Shown: piece after piece, positions 18,294 through 28,241 of the stretch
How the letters are laid out: the number at the start of each line of letters is the position of its first letter
How positions within the stretch are numbered: position 1 is the first letter of the stretch
Assembly (NCBI RefSeq): GCF_004770475.1
Contig: NZ_RQHK01000017.1
Span: 1,178,001 to 1,242,000, forward strand
Length of the DNA stretch: 64,000 nt
From: Leptospira mtsangambouensis
Lineage (GTDB): Bacteria > Spirochaetota > Leptospiria > Leptospirales > Leptospiraceae
Reading direction: 5' to 3'
The notes under the pieces: model-generated
Database searches by the model: none
Told to the model about the DNA's origin: nothing
The model's input: only the letters and a program-made list of their open reading frames with translations
Made by a program: the position numbers and the translations under genes

Positions 18294-18617
18294 ATGGAAG
18301 ATTCATCGGAATACTACACTGTCTATGTTACATTTGCTTCCGAAGAAGAAGCGAAACAAATTGCTAAGGTTGTTGTTACAGATCGATTGGCTGCTTGTGC
18401 CAATATCATCAAAGGCATGCAGTCAGTTTACATTTGGAATTCTGTTTTAGAAGAATCAGAGGAAACGGTTGGATTATTCAAAACAACCAAGGACAAATCG
18501 GAAGTTTTGGTGCAGAGGATCAAAGAATTACATTCTTATGATACTCCCTGCATTGTCATTTGGCCAATTGTTTCTGGAAATCCAGACTATTTGGATTGGA
18601 TTCGAAACTCTTTATAA
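18294..18617 (+). CDS. cutA: divalent-cation tolerance protein CutA
   Basis: 107 residues, full length for CutA. It shows the family pattern TFASEEEAKQIAKVVV, RLAACANI, SVYIWNS and the C-terminal YDTPCIVIWPI with a NPDYLDWI end. CutA forms a trimer with a ferredoxin-like fold related to PII; it was linked to copper tolerance but its true role is open. A purine-rich stretch (AGGAAAAAAAATAA) precedes the ATG. It converges on the GST gene with a 31-bp overlap at the 3' ends. Confidence 0.95.
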   Translation: MEDSSEYYTVYVTFASEEEAKQIAKVVVTDRLAACANIIKGMQSVYIWNSVLEESEETVGLFKTTKDKSEVLVQRIKELHSYDTPCIVIWPIVSGNPDYLDWIRNSL

Positions 18618-19324
18618 AATTCTCCGATTTTATCGAATAACAATTCATAACCCAAGTCCTTTCTCCAAGTGAAAAAAGATTCTGGCATTTGTACAGAAGC
18701 AAACCAAGGGTAAGCGGGCGATTCTTTTGGTTCTGCAAGCATCCCCATAAGACTGGCCATGGTTAAGTCCACTCTTCCAAAGGAAGTTCCATTAAAAAAC
18801 TTGCGAGTTTTGTATATTTCGATTAATTCTTTGGAACATTCATCTAGCGATTGTTTTACGACATCTAGGTTTTTAGGTGTGATTTTATATCTTCGTTTGA
18901 GAGATAATGCAATCAAATCGAAATGTTCAGGTGGTCCGACTGTATCACTGGCTTTGCTTGGGTTTAATAAAAATAATTTCCCAACAATTTCAGGGTAATC
19001 CAGGATAAAATGATACAATAGAGTTTGTAGGCTCTTTCCAATATGAGAGTCTATTTTTTCTTCCATTTGTTTTTCTTCCGAAGAAGCTTTGTGACCGAAT
19101 GCTTTTTCTTCTACTAAATCAATAATATTGCCAGAACCTTGGATGACCCCAGTGTCGGTTTCTAAAACGGGGACATACAAATCACTGACAAGAGGTTTTA
19201 AAGTTTGGATGTGTTGTCCGGGGATTAAAGGTTTTAGTTCATAGGGATAGTGGGCGAGGTCTAATCCCCATCTAGCTTTTTCAGAAAAATGTGAGATGGG
19301 AAATGTGTATAAGGTTGGACTCAT
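18587..19324 (-). CDS. glutathione S-transferase family protein
   Basis: 245 residues. The N-terminal thioredoxin-like domain has YTFPISHFSEKARWGLDLA (Ser near the GSH thiol position), VPVLETDTGVIQGSGNI with the cis-Pro and the Gln-Gly-Ser that bind the glutamyl part of glutathione. The C-terminal ~150 residues are all helical as in GSTs. Substrate unknown. Divergent from the first M23 peptidase gene, with about 100 bp between. Confidence 0.85.
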   Translation of the reverse strand: MSPTLYTFPISHFSEKARWGLDLAHYPYELKPLIPGQHIQTLKPLVSDLYVPVLETDTGVIQGSGNIIDLVEEKAFGHKASSEEKQMEEKIDSHIGKSLQTLLYHFILDYPEIVGKLFLLNPSKASDTVGPPEHFDLIALSLKRRYKITPKNLDVVKQSLDECSKELIEIYKTRKFFNGTSFGRVDLTMASLMGMLAEPKESPAYPWFASVQMPESFFTWRKDLGYELLFDKIGEFYKEFRIQSK

Positions 19325-19425
19325 GTGTCGAGATTTACTGAAAAGAAATCATAAGGCAATCAAGTTTTTATAACGGAAAATAGATTGTCGTGTGTCGTTC
19401 CTCACATTAATATGTTCCCTGTTTT

Positions 19426-20631
19426 ATGAGATTTGGCATATTCATTCTATTTTTGATTTTCCCTGCGGGACTTTTGATTGCCAAAGATCATTCAGAGTAT
19501 TGTTCCATGGACAGACTTTGTGTTATTTATATTCAAGATAAAACAGGGGTGGATATTTACTTTCAGAATAAAATTGCAATCAAGGAAACTGTTACAACTT
19601 TATCGGTGAACGCAATTTCTAAGAATATGAAAAGCAGTGTCAAACTTCCTCTTGTGACAGTCATACAAGGACCTAAAAGGAAAAAACTCTTTCGGCTGAG
19701 TGTAAACAAACCAAACAAACGTTGGGTTTACCAAATCAAATTCAAATGGATACTTGGAAATTTTTCAGTCCACCATAATCCAAAAGTAGTATATGATTTG
19801 CCTTTTGAAAAAGGAATGAAGGTTCGAGTTTACCAGGGTTATAAGGGTACAAAAAGCCACCAGGGTGATAACCGTTATTCGATTGATTTTGGTTTGAAGG
19901 AAGGGGACTTGATCACGGCCGCCAGAGATGGAATTGTGATCGATACGGAACAAAAAAATAACGAAGGAGGATTTGAAATCAAATACATCCATTCGGCAAA
20001 TTACGTAAAAATCCTCCATGACGATGGAACAATCGGGCAGTATGCGCATCTACGTTATATGGGAGTTCTTGTCAAACGAGGCCAGAGGGTTACCTCCGGA
20101 ACTCCACTTGGATATGCTGGAAGTACAGGATTTAGCGACGGGCCTCACCTTCATTTTGAAGTTTATAAACCAACGCCCCACTTACGTAAAAAAACGATTC
20201 CAACAAAATTTCGGACAGAATCTTCCGACTCGGAAGTCCTTGCGGAAGGACAACTCCATTGGAGGCGGGAACCAAACGAACCAATGGTCAAAACTGTCTC
20301 CGACATTGAGGAAATCCAAATTTGCGAATCGGTTCAAAGTTTAGAAAAATTGGGCTGTCATTCCACAACATTTTCCAAAAGTTCCCCTCTTTACTTTTAT
20401 ATTCCTCTTTTGAAACCATCTCGTTATAAGATACAAATTTCCGTTCGTAAAAATGGCACGACTATTTCTAAATTGTATAATTGGGAGACAAATCCTGAAT
20501 GGTGGGATACTTTTTTAGATGTTCAACTGGAAGACCCTTCCGAATCTTTAGAAGGTGAGTGGACAGCGGTGATCTCAATTGACGGTGTGATACAAAAGGA
20601 AATGCAGTTCCAGATAATGAGTGTAATGTGA
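19426..20631 (+). CDS. M23 family metallopeptidase, copy 1
   Basis: 401 residues. N-terminal signal peptide ending LLIAKDH. A beta-rich N-terminal region (~30-130) leads to the LytM/M23 domain (~135-250): the zinc ligands are in KSHQGDNRYSIDF (His and Asp) and GPHLHFEVYKP (His-x-His). These enzymes cut peptide cross-links of murein, or act as inactive activators of amidases; here all ligands are present. A C-terminal beta domain of ~150 residues follows. Tandem duplicate of the next gene, which starts on a GTGA overlap with this stop. Confidence 0.9.
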   Translation: MRFGIFILFLIFPAGLLIAKDHSEYCSMDRLCVIYIQDKTGVDIYFQNKIAIKETVTTLSVNAISKNMKSSVKLPLVTVIQGPKRKKLFRLSVNKPNKRWVYQIKFKWILGNFSVHHNPKVVYDLPFEKGMKVRVYQGYKGTKSHQGDNRYSIDFGLKEGDLITAARDGIVIDTEQKNNEGGFEIKYIHSANYVKILHDDGTIGQYAHLRYMGVLVKRGQRVTSGTPLGYAGSTGFSDGPHLHFEVYKPTPHLRKKTIPTKFRTESSDSEVLAEGQLHWRREPNEPMVKTVSDIEEIQICESVQSLEKLGCHSTTFSKSSPLYFYIPLLKPSRYKIQISVRKNGTTISKLYNWETNPEWWDTFLDVQLEDPSESLEGEWTAVISIDGVIQKEMQFQIMSVM

Positions 20632-21836
20632 AGAATCTTTTTTTTGTTTTTATTCTATTCGTTTCATTTTTCAGATTTGATTTATTTGCTGAAACAGCAG
20701 AAACCGAAAATTGTATTTCGGAATATGTCTGTTTTGTTGTGAAAGATATTGAGAATGGTTTTGACTTATACATCAAAAATAGAAATCCAATAATTTATCC
20801 AACCAATTCAGTGATGGTCAACGTCACTGTTAAAAATTTTAAATCTGAACATACTTTCCCGCAGTTCTTAGTCTTAAAAGGAAACGAATCAGCATTTGTA
20901 TCTAGTTTTGTTTTAGAAGATATTACTAAACCTACATTCACATCCTTTGCAGTTCATGTGATGATTGGAGATAGAGAAAGTATACATGATGATTCTGTGA
21001 CTTATTTATTGCCATTCCCAGCTGGGATACGATCTCGTGTGGCTCAAGCTTATAATGGGAAATTTTCTCATATAGGAAATTTAAAATACTCTGTTGATTT
21101 TATTTTACCAGTTGGCACTCCCATTCTTGCTGCCAGGAAAGGGCAAGTGGTCGCAGTCGTGTCGAATTTTAGTGAAGGTGGAATTCGCAAAGATTTACTG
21201 AGCAAAGCCAATTACATCATCATTTTACATAATGATGGCACTTTGGGAAACTATGCACATTTAATGAAGGACGGGGTTTTGGTAAAGGTTGGTGATTTTG
21301 TAGAGGCGGGACAAATGATTGGGTATTCAGGTAACACTGGTTTTACGCAAGGACCACATTTACATTTTGAAGTTCACAAACCCACTCGCCAATTGGATGT
21401 TATGACTATACCCACGGTTTTTAAAACTCAAAATGCAGAACGAGAAACCTTAACTCAGCATTATTTATATTGGCATCCCAAAGATGGTGATTTACCACTT
21501 CGAACCGACATTTTGGATGAGGACATTCGATTGTGTAAATACAATGATCGTGGAGAAAAAATTCGATGTGGGGATACTTCATTTCGTTTGGGCGAAAACT
21601 ATGCGATCGAATTTGAATTTACAAAACCTAAAAATCAGGAAATTGAAATTCATATCACAAAGGATGGAAATTCAGTAAAACCTTTTTACTACAAGTGGAA
21701 AACCCAAAACTATTTGGATTCAGACAGCCGTTATTTTGTAATTCCTAAAAATGTAGAATTCATTGGTCAGTGGAAGATGCGGGTGCGGATCAACGGAGAA
21801 GAAAAAAAGACTCTTTTTTTTGAAGTGAATGCATAA
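20628..21836 (+). CDS. M23 family metallopeptidase, copy 2
   Basis: 402 residues starting at a GTG that overlaps the previous stop by 4 bp. Same layout as copy 1: signal peptide ending DLFAETA, beta-rich N-terminal part with the matching CISEYVCFVV strand, M23 domain with FSHIGNLKYSVDF and GPHLHFEVHKP (all zinc ligands kept), then a ~150-residue beta tail. The two copies align over their full length, so this is an old tandem duplication. Translational coupling suggests they are made together. A strong hairpin with a T run follows. Confidence 0.9.
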   Translation: MKNLFFVFILFVSFFRFDLFAETAETENCISEYVCFVVKDIENGFDLYIKNRNPIIYPTNSVMVNVTVKNFKSEHTFPQFLVLKGNESAFVSSFVLEDITKPTFTSFAVHVMIGDRESIHDDSVTYLLPFPAGIRSRVAQAYNGKFSHIGNLKYSVDFILPVGTPILAARKGQVVAVVSNFSEGGIRKDLLSKANYIIILHNDGTLGNYAHLMKDGVLVKVGDFVEAGQMIGYSGNTGFTQGPHLHFEVHKPTRQLDVMTIPTVFKTQNAERETLTQHYLYWHPKDGDLPLRTDILDEDIRLCKYNDRGEKIRCGDTSFRLGENYAIEFEFTKPKNQEIEIHITKDGNSVKPFYYKWKTQNYLDSDSRYFVIPKNVEFIGQWKMRVRINGEEKKTLFFEVNA

Positions 21837-21861
21837 TCGTTTGACAAGTAAATGTATGTTT

Positions 21862-21931
21862 AGTAGATTGTCTTTAGGCTTTCCAAGACCATTTGGTCGA
21901 TCTACTGGGGGTGCAAACCCCCATCTTTTTT
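21862..21931 (+). terminator. intrinsic terminator with a folded 5' part
   Basis: Stem TGGGGGT (21906-21912) and ACCCCCA (21917-21923) closed by a GCAA tetraloop and followed by TCTTTTTT. Just upstream, AGTAGAT (21862-21868) can pair with ATCTACT (21900-21906), enclosing a small GACC/GGTC hairpin. The whole ends the M23 gene pair. TTGACA at 21841 with a poor -10 could start a short separate RNA, but I see no strong sign of it. Confidence 0.75.
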
Positions 21932-21991
21932 CCCTCTTCCTTTCAGAAACATCTTCCCAGATTTGAGTATTTTTCCTAGTTTGAGATTCTC

Positions 21992-22372
21992 ATGGATATG
22001 GATGAATCAATAAATGTGCTGGGCGGACCTCTCGCTCCTTGCTCCACAAGGCCGCTTACTGGATTTTTTCGGGATGGATGCTGTAATACTTCCGACGATG
22101 ACATCGGCTCTCATACAGTTTGTGTTCTTGCTACGGAAGAATTTTTAGAGTCACAAAAACAAAGCGGCAATGATCTCATCACACCTTGGCCACAATATGC
22201 TTTCCCTGGTGTAAAACCTGGGGAACGTTGGTGTCTTTGTGCTTCTAGGTGGTTGGAAGCTTATCGCAATGGGGTAGCTCCTAAGGTGTTTTTAGAATCT
22301 ACCCACAAACGTGCGTTAGAGATCATCCCTTTGGAGCTTCTAGAAAGATTTGCTGCAGATGATTTTGACTAG
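21992..22372 (+). CDS. DUF2237 family protein
   Basis: 126 residues covering the whole DUF2237 family: NVLGGPLAPCS, TGFFRDGCCNT, DDIGSHTVC, then GVKPGERWCLCASRW and a helical end. Conserved Cys residues (PC, GCC, WCLC) stand out and may bind a metal; this is inference. The family's role is unknown; it is a small cytosolic protein. The 3' end overlaps the convergent phospholipase-like gene by 4 bp. Confidence 0.92.
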   Translation: MDMDESINVLGGPLAPCSTRPLTGFFRDGCCNTSDDDIGSHTVCVLATEEFLESQKQSGNDLITPWPQYAFPGVKPGERWCLCASRWLEAYRNGVAPKVFLESTHKRALEIIPLELLERFAADDFD

Positions 22373-23622
22373 TTTGTCTTTAACGCATCTAAGTAAGCTC
22401 TTGTGTGTTTAGATGTGTTATGGAGTAACGTTCCAAGAATTTTATGGATAGGGTGATTTGGTTCATACAATCTCTCGTATTTAGGAATTTCTAAGTTTTC
22501 CAATTGTTCATCAGTCGGTTCCCCTGCCAGGTATGCTTCGCGACAAACATTTTCTCTTATCGAGTCCATTCCCGACCATGTTACTAGGTTATCTTTTGAA
22601 AATTCTGTGATGGAAGTGGCAACAGGATGGTTCCAATTCTTTGTTTCAATTAGGTTTTTGATTAAATAGTATTGGTATTCTTCAATGAGAGTATGTCTTC
22701 CTGAAACAAAACTAATCATATTATCTTTCGGAGTTTGGTAACCTACAATAGATACAAGTTGTACGCCAATTTGTTTTGCTGCGCTCACTCTGGGTAATAC
22801 AGAGGAATGATAGGGTTGTGTAAGGTCTTGGATATAATGCAAAGCCCAACCAGCAAATCGATAACCCCAATAAGGGTGACCTGTGCGGAATGCCAGATTT
22901 GATAGTTCTGTGAATTGGTGAATTCGGTATTCGGGATAAGTTCGTTTTAAAAAGCCAGCGAGAGTAAAAATAATTCCAGGTTCATAAAAGAATCCCATAT
23001 GGAATGGTGCTTGTGATGAATATTCAACGGCAGGATTTCCAAAAGGTTGGCTACTAAATCCGTAAATTTTTCCCACCTCGTGTTCGTTATCTTCAAATAA
23101 ATGTAAATCTAAATCATAGTCGGGTTCATCAGTGGCGGATACTAAAACTTCATCGGCACCGATTGTTTGTCCTTCTTGTAACGACAAAAAGGTTTCGTTT
23201 GCTAATTTCCCTTTTTCATTTAACGTTGTTAGTTGGTCTAGAGGTAGTTTTGAACCTCCCCTTTTTGGGACAGATTGTATGTATAAGGCTGCTTTATGGT
23301 TTGGATTGACTCGGAGCGCTCTGTAAAAACTAACAACAAGGTCTTTATCTTTTGTTGTTTTAGAAAACTTTAAACTTTCGTCAGTTTTTGTTAGGTGAGG
23401 GAGTCTTTTTAATGCCCACTCCTCGGACTTGTCTAAAGTTTCTTGGATTGTTGTTTTTTCTTTTGTCAAAAAAGACTTTAAGGACTCTACTTTTACCTTG
23501 GGAGTTTGCTCGGTTTTCCAGTGGTCTTTGAGAATTAAATATGTGATGCCTGCGTGATTATTCCAAGCAAAAGCAGGGAAAGTGAAAACAACAATTGTTA
23601 CTAAAGTAATGATTCGATTCAT
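22369..23622 (-). CDS. exported zinc-phospholipase-C/S1-P1-nuclease-like protein
   Basis: 417 residues. Signal peptide to Ala19, so the mature protein would begin with Trp20 (AFA|WNNHAG), as in zinc-dependent phospholipase C, where the N-terminal Trp is a zinc ligand; His23 follows. Later, ALHYIQDLTQPYHSS gives His262, Asp266 and His272, and GRHTLIEEY gives His310 and Glu314, matching the H-x3-D and H-x3-E zinc ligands of that fold. Substrate could be phospholipid or nucleic acid. It lies 7 bp after the SH3 protein gene, so the two are co-transcribed. I assign the fold with fair but not full confidence. Confidence 0.62.
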   Translation of the reverse strand: MNRIITLVTIVVFTFPAFAWNNHAGITYLILKDHWKTEQTPKVKVESLKSFLTKEKTTIQETLDKSEEWALKRLPHLTKTDESLKFSKTTKDKDLVVSFYRALRVNPNHKAALYIQSVPKRGGSKLPLDQLTTLNEKGKLANETFLSLQEGQTIGADEVLVSATDEPDYDLDLHLFEDNEHEVGKIYGFSSQPFGNPAVEYSSQAPFHMGFFYEPGIIFTLAGFLKRTYPEYRIHQFTELSNLAFRTGHPYWGYRFAGWALHYIQDLTQPYHSSVLPRVSAAKQIGVQLVSIVGYQTPKDNMISFVSGRHTLIEEYQYYLIKNLIETKNWNHPVATSITEFSKDNLVTWSGMDSIRENVCREAYLAGEPTDEQLENLEIPKYERLYEPNHPIHKILGTLLHNTSKHTRAYLDALKTN

Positions 23623-23629
23623 TGGTTAA

Positions 23630-24469
23630 TTAATTTTCCTTTTTTTGAAAAGTGGTTCCATTCCAAATGTATTCGGATTGGTAATATTCATGAGAACTTT
23701 CATCATCGATATCGAAACTATGAGTTAGTTCGATGATTGTATTGGGTTTTCCTTTTGTGACTTTACGGTTAATTTTTTTATCTGCTGGTAAAGTTTCAGT
23801 CGGAAGTACGAGCCATGATTCAGCACAAGAAGGTGGGTCACAAGCACCAGGATTCCAAGAAAACTGTGAAATAAATTTTAAGTCTTTGTCCAATGTAAAT
23901 ATTTGTTCGTTTGTGTATCCGTATTCTATCTCAGAAAATACGAGATACTTTAATCCAAAAATTGCAACAGGGGCAGGAGAAAAAGAAGAAGGTTGGTAGA
24001 TCGTATGATCCCAACCTTCGTTGCTCATTGGTCCAACATCCCAAGTGCCTTGTGCCAACAATTGATTTTTTTGGATTAGTTTTAATTCCAGTTTTCCTAC
24101 CTGGATGCCTAGGTTGCGTGCTAATATTGTTTTATCATTCCATTCAAAAGAATAATCAGCAAGTAACCCTCCCCAAACATATCCAATTTCTTTTTCCAAT
24201 TGGACTTGGTACCAATATTCTTTTACTGAATTCTGTTCTAGGATTTGGTTCGTTTTTGTGATAATTTTGACGGAATCCCCAATAGAAAGTTTCTTTAAAA
24301 CTTTCGCATTTATATTGTTTGATTCTCTTAAGTTGATATTGTCGCCAAATGTTAAATAGGTGGAGCCGGCAGTTTTTTCGTGAATGTAGTGATCCCAATG
24401 GTTTTCAGAAAAGATGGGTGAAACAAAAAGTGCGAGTAGAGTGTAGAGTAAATATTTGTAACCCGACAT
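23630..24469 (-). CDS. exported protein with bacterial SH3 domain
   Basis: About 279 residues. Start chosen at the ATG at 24469, which begins a signal peptide ending VSPIFSEN; the open frame reaches further back only by a TTG. An SH3b-type domain lies at ~30-105 (DNINLRES, KVLKKLSIGDSVKII, YWYQVQLEKEIGYVWGGLL), usually a murein-binding module. The remaining ~170 residues include a Cys pair (ACDPPSC) and beta strands of unknown fold. Co-transcribed with the phospholipase-C-like gene, so the two exported proteins may work together at the cell wall or outside. Confidence 0.75.
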   Translation of the reverse strand: MSGYKYLLYTLLALFVSPIFSENHWDHYIHEKTAGSTYLTFGDNINLRESNNINAKVLKKLSIGDSVKIITKTNQILEQNSVKEYWYQVQLEKEIGYVWGGLLADYSFEWNDKTILARNLGIQVGKLELKLIQKNQLLAQGTWDVGPMSNEGWDHTIYQPSSFSPAPVAIFGLKYLVFSEIEYGYTNEQIFTLDKDLKFISQFSWNPGACDPPSCAESWLVLPTETLPADKKINRKVTKGKPNTIIELTHSFDIDDESSHEYYQSEYIWNGTTFQKKEN

Positions 24470-24590
24470 AGTGCAAAAAATAGAGAACAGAGTCTCGTGA
24501 GTCGATCTCTTTTCAGGAGGAATGGTTTTTTTCTTAAGAAGATAGGTCGATAATGGTAGTGTAGGTTTTTTTCCTCTCAAAGGATAGTGA

Positions 24591-25457
24591 ATGATACTCG
24601 CACAAGTGTTAAAACCATATTCGATAGAGCAAATTCATTCGTTAGAAGAAAAGATGAATACTTATGAAACATGGGTATTTGTTTTGGTTTTGTTTGTTGC
24701 CGTACTTGTCCTAATCACTGTCATGCAAAGGCTGACGATTGCAAAATTAAAAACTTTGGAAGGGTTTAAATCAAAACCATCTCTAAAAGAAATCACAGCG
24801 TTATCCAATCACAACTTATCAGCTTCGGACGAATTTAATATTGCAGACATTCATACGATCACACAAACCCCGATCCAAACAGAAATGACCGTATTTGGGA
24901 AAGATTTACCGGATCCAGGATTAGTATTTAAGTATGTGGTTCCATTAAATGTAAGTAAAATCATTACCATTGGACAAAGGGAAGGTAGTGTGATCACTAG
25001 ATCCACTGAAGTTTTGGATCACCACCTAACGATTGAGATAAACTCTGTTGATGTATCTAATTTGGAAATTTTATCTTATAGTTTAGAATTTCGAAGAGAA
25101 GGGAAGGTTTTGTTACAATTCCCAGGTGATAGAGATTTTCATGAAATGGGAATCCGCGAAAGAATTCATTTATCTAAAGAACTATCTTTTGGGGAAGAGC
25201 GATGTTATGAATCTTTGGATCTAAGAAATCCCATACGATTCAGGATTGGAAATCGTCTCTCCGCTGATGGTAAGTTTAAAACAGGATATTTTGAGTTTCA
25301 TCTGTATACTAAAGATATTTTTGAAAAAACGGCAAATGGAACCAAACGAATTGAAAAACATATTTATTTGAAATTGGTTAAGATTTTTCCCGGATACGAT
25401 ACGGCGGGACAAACAAAAGAAGGACTTGTTCCGATGCTTGCGCGGTTTGGGGTGTGA
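24591..25457 (+). CDS. hypothetical single-pass membrane protein
   Basis: 288 residues, not recognised. One membrane segment near the N-terminus (~28-48, WVFVLVLFVAVLVLITV) is followed by a soluble part of ~240 residues that is mostly beta strands (ILSYSLEFRREGK, PIRFRIGNRL, GYFEFHLYTKD). It has the look of a PilZ-like or galactose-binding-like beta domain, but key motifs are missing, so I do not assign it. AGGAT lies 6 nt before the ATG. Divergent from the SH3 protein gene. Confidence 0.7.
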   Translation: MILAQVLKPYSIEQIHSLEEKMNTYETWVFVLVLFVAVLVLITVMQRLTIAKLKTLEGFKSKPSLKEITALSNHNLSASDEFNIADIHTITQTPIQTEMTVFGKDLPDPGLVFKYVVPLNVSKIITIGQREGSVITRSTEVLDHHLTIEINSVDVSNLEILSYSLEFRREGKVLLQFPGDRDFHEMGIRERIHLSKELSFGEERCYESLDLRNPIRFRIGNRLSADGKFKTGYFEFHLYTKDIFEKTANGTKRIEKHIYLKLVKIFPGYDTAGQTKEGLVPMLARFGV

Positions 25458-25466
25458 ATCTTATAT

Positions 25467-25488
25467 CCCCGCCCTGATTAGGGTGGGG
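25467..25488. repeat. GC-rich inverted repeat without T run
   Basis: CCCCGCCCT (25467-25475) and AGGGTGGGG (25480-25488) form a 9-bp stem with one G-T pair and a 4-nt loop, 9 bp after the stop of the membrane-protein gene. No T run follows on either strand, so it is either a weak terminator, an mRNA stabiliser or part of a dispersed repeat. The rest of the 25458-25702 gap holds only the thiolase terminator. Confidence 0.5.
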
Positions 25489-25620
25489 AACTAGACCCGC
25501 CTCCCAATGCACACCTCTTACCACATCTTTTCCTTTCTTACAAATCCCTTTCTAAAAACCAAAAATTCTTTTCCAATAAGTTCATCTTTTCAAAGTTCGT
25601 ATCTGAAAAAAGATCCTACC

Positions 25621-25656
25621 CAAAAAATAAAAAAGCCAAGGTTTCCCTTGGCTTTT
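25621..25656 (-). terminator. intrinsic terminator after the thiolase gene
   Basis: A perfect 11-bp stem, AAAAGCCAAGG (25631-25641) with CCTTGGCTTTT (25646-25656), loop of 4. On the minus strand the stem is followed by TTATTTTTTG, giving a good T run. The plus strand has only the TTTT of the stem, so action on the plus strand would be weak. Confidence 0.85.
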
Positions 25657-25702
25657 CCATCGATCTTTCGAACGAAACTTATCTGAATTCTAAATTCGAT
25701 AT

Positions 25703-27022
25703 TTAAGCTCTTTCTACGATCATTGATCCTGCGATCCCACCGTGTGCACATGCAGTCACTAGCACTTTTTTCACGTCTTTGTTTTCTTCAAAGTCCATGA
25801 TAGCGTTGTGAAGGAGTCTCACGCCAGTAGCACCAAACGGGTGTCCAATGGAGATAGATCCACCGTTCGGGTTGATTTTTTTCTCATCAAATTTCTTTTC
25901 CCAGTCAAGACCAGTTCTAGATTTGATTTCTTCAAGAGCCGCTACTGCAGTCGCAGCAAATGCTTCGTGGATTTCGATGATGTCGATGTTTTCGATTTTA
26001 TCACCAGTTTCACCAAGAAGCGCAATCGTTGCTTCGGCTTGGCCAAGACCCATAAGGTTTGGATCCACACCACGCATGTTAAAACCATTCACATAAGCTT
26101 TTGCAGTAAGACCTAATTTTTTAGCCGCATCTTCAGATGCTACAATGATACCAGCCGCTCCATCAGAACGTGGGCTTGCATTGAAGATAGAAAGAGTTGG
26201 TCCATGAGATTTCTTTAAGTATTTGCTGTATTTTTCTTTGAACTGGTCAAATTTCATTTGAGGGTTGTCAAAGAGTAACATCGCGCGACCCATACGAGTA
26301 GGGTTTTTCACAAGACCTTCACGAAGAAGAACTGCTTCGTCAGCTTGTAACATGTTTCCTTCATCGTCTTTCACTTCCATAATATATGGTTTGTAACGAC
26401 CTTCTTGAGTGGCATCAAAGGCACGTTTGAAAGATTCGTAAGCGACTTTGTCTTGTGTTTCGCGTGGAAGTGCGTAGTTTTGTGCGAGAATTTCTGCCGT
26501 TACTTGCATACCGAAAGAAGTTTCCCCATCACCAAGTCCGTCTTCTAGTGTATCACGAAGTTCTACTCCTTCAGGAAGGTCATTAGGAAGAAGTTTTACA
26601 AGTGAATCTAAACTGTTTGTTTTTTTGTTAAGACGCGCATTTTTTACAACAAATGGCATAGAAGTTTGTGACTCTTCACCAATGACGAGGAAAACTTTTC
26701 CTTCACCAAGGGAAATACGACGAGTTGCTTCCGCAACTGCTTCCAAACCAGATACACAGTTGTTTGCTACTGTAAGGCATGGAATTTCCATAGGAAGTCC
26801 AAGCAAGTTTGCAATCACACGTGCCGAGTTAGGTGCGTTAGAAAAACCTTCTCCAACGATCACACCGTCAATATCAGTAGGTTTCAAACCACTGCGTTTC
26901 ATAACTTCTTCACCAACGAGTTTACCAAGGTGGTGACCAGCGTAATTTGAGAGCGCCTTTCCAATTTGAGCAAAAGGAGTTCGTGCAGGTGCTGCGAGTA
27001 CTATCTTTTGTGTTACTTTCAT
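25703..27022 (-). CDS. thiolase family protein (acetyl-CoA acyltransferase)
   Basis: 439 residues, full thiolase length. The acylated cysteine is Cys89 in VANNCVSG; the other catalytic parts are IHEAFAA, GHPFGATG and the C-terminal VTACAHGG (second Cys). Longer than acetoacetyl-CoA thiolase (~390) by an insert around 120-200, which is nearer to FadI-type 3-ketoacyl-CoA thiolases of fatty-acid beta-oxidation. A GGAAGAAGGG site precedes the ATG. It lies 51 bp after ilvC on the same strand and ends at a strong terminator. Confidence 0.9.
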   Translation of the reverse strand: MKVTQKIVLAAPARTPFAQIGKALSNYAGHHLGKLVGEEVMKRSGLKPTDIDGVIVGEGFSNAPNSARVIANLLGLPMEIPCLTVANNCVSGLEAVAEATRRISLGEGKVFLVIGEESQTSMPFVVKNARLNKKTNSLDSLVKLLPNDLPEGVELRDTLEDGLGDGETSFGMQVTAEILAQNYALPRETQDKVAYESFKRAFDATQEGRYKPYIMEVKDDEGNMLQADEAVLLREGLVKNPTRMGRAMLLFDNPQMKFDQFKEKYSKYLKKSHGPTLSIFNASPRSDGAAGIIVASEDAAKKLGLTAKAYVNGFNMRGVDPNLMGLGQAEATIALLGETGDKIENIDIIEIHEAFAATAVAALEEIKSRTGLDWEKKFDEKKINPNGGSISIGHPFGATGVRLLHNAIMDFEENKDVKKVLVTACAHGGIAGSMIVERA

Positions 27023-27073
27023 ATAAAATCCCTTCTTCCTTTCTTTAGACTAAAACTTTAGTTACCTTAAAAA

Positions 27074-28117
<1,044 letters not shown>

Positions 28118-28154
28118 TCATTTTTAACTATAAGGAGGGAAACAAGAACGAATT

Positions 28155-28240
28155 AGGGCGCCTTTCCTTGCTCGCTCCGGACTTTCGCGTTCGCTTCGGT
28201 CCTTCGGACGGCTAACGCCTCCTCCGCATCAAGGGCGCTT
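28155..28240. repeat. GC-rich structured intergenic element
   Basis: An ~85-bp stretch far richer in GC than its surroundings. AGGGCGC occurs at 28155 and again at 28232 as direct repeats at its two ends. Inside are TCCGGA, repeats of TCGCT/TCGCG type and a GTCC-TTC-GGAC hairpin at about 28199-28209. It sits between ilvC and a lipoprotein gene and is followed at once by GTGACATAAT. It looks like a dispersed palindromic (REP-like) element; this cannot be confirmed from a single copy. Confidence 0.5.
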
Positions 28241-28241
28241 A

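Noticed and set aside
21841..21869. TTGACA-N17-TAGATT as promoter for a small RNA or for the DUF2237 gene
   Set aside because: The -10 is poor, and the strong terminator at 21906-21931 would stop any transcript before the DUF2237 gene; kept only as a comment on the terminator.
24470..24580. 37-residue upstream extension of the SH3 protein
   Set aside because: It would begin with TTG and place a basic stretch before a normal signal peptide; the ATG at 24469 is more fitting.
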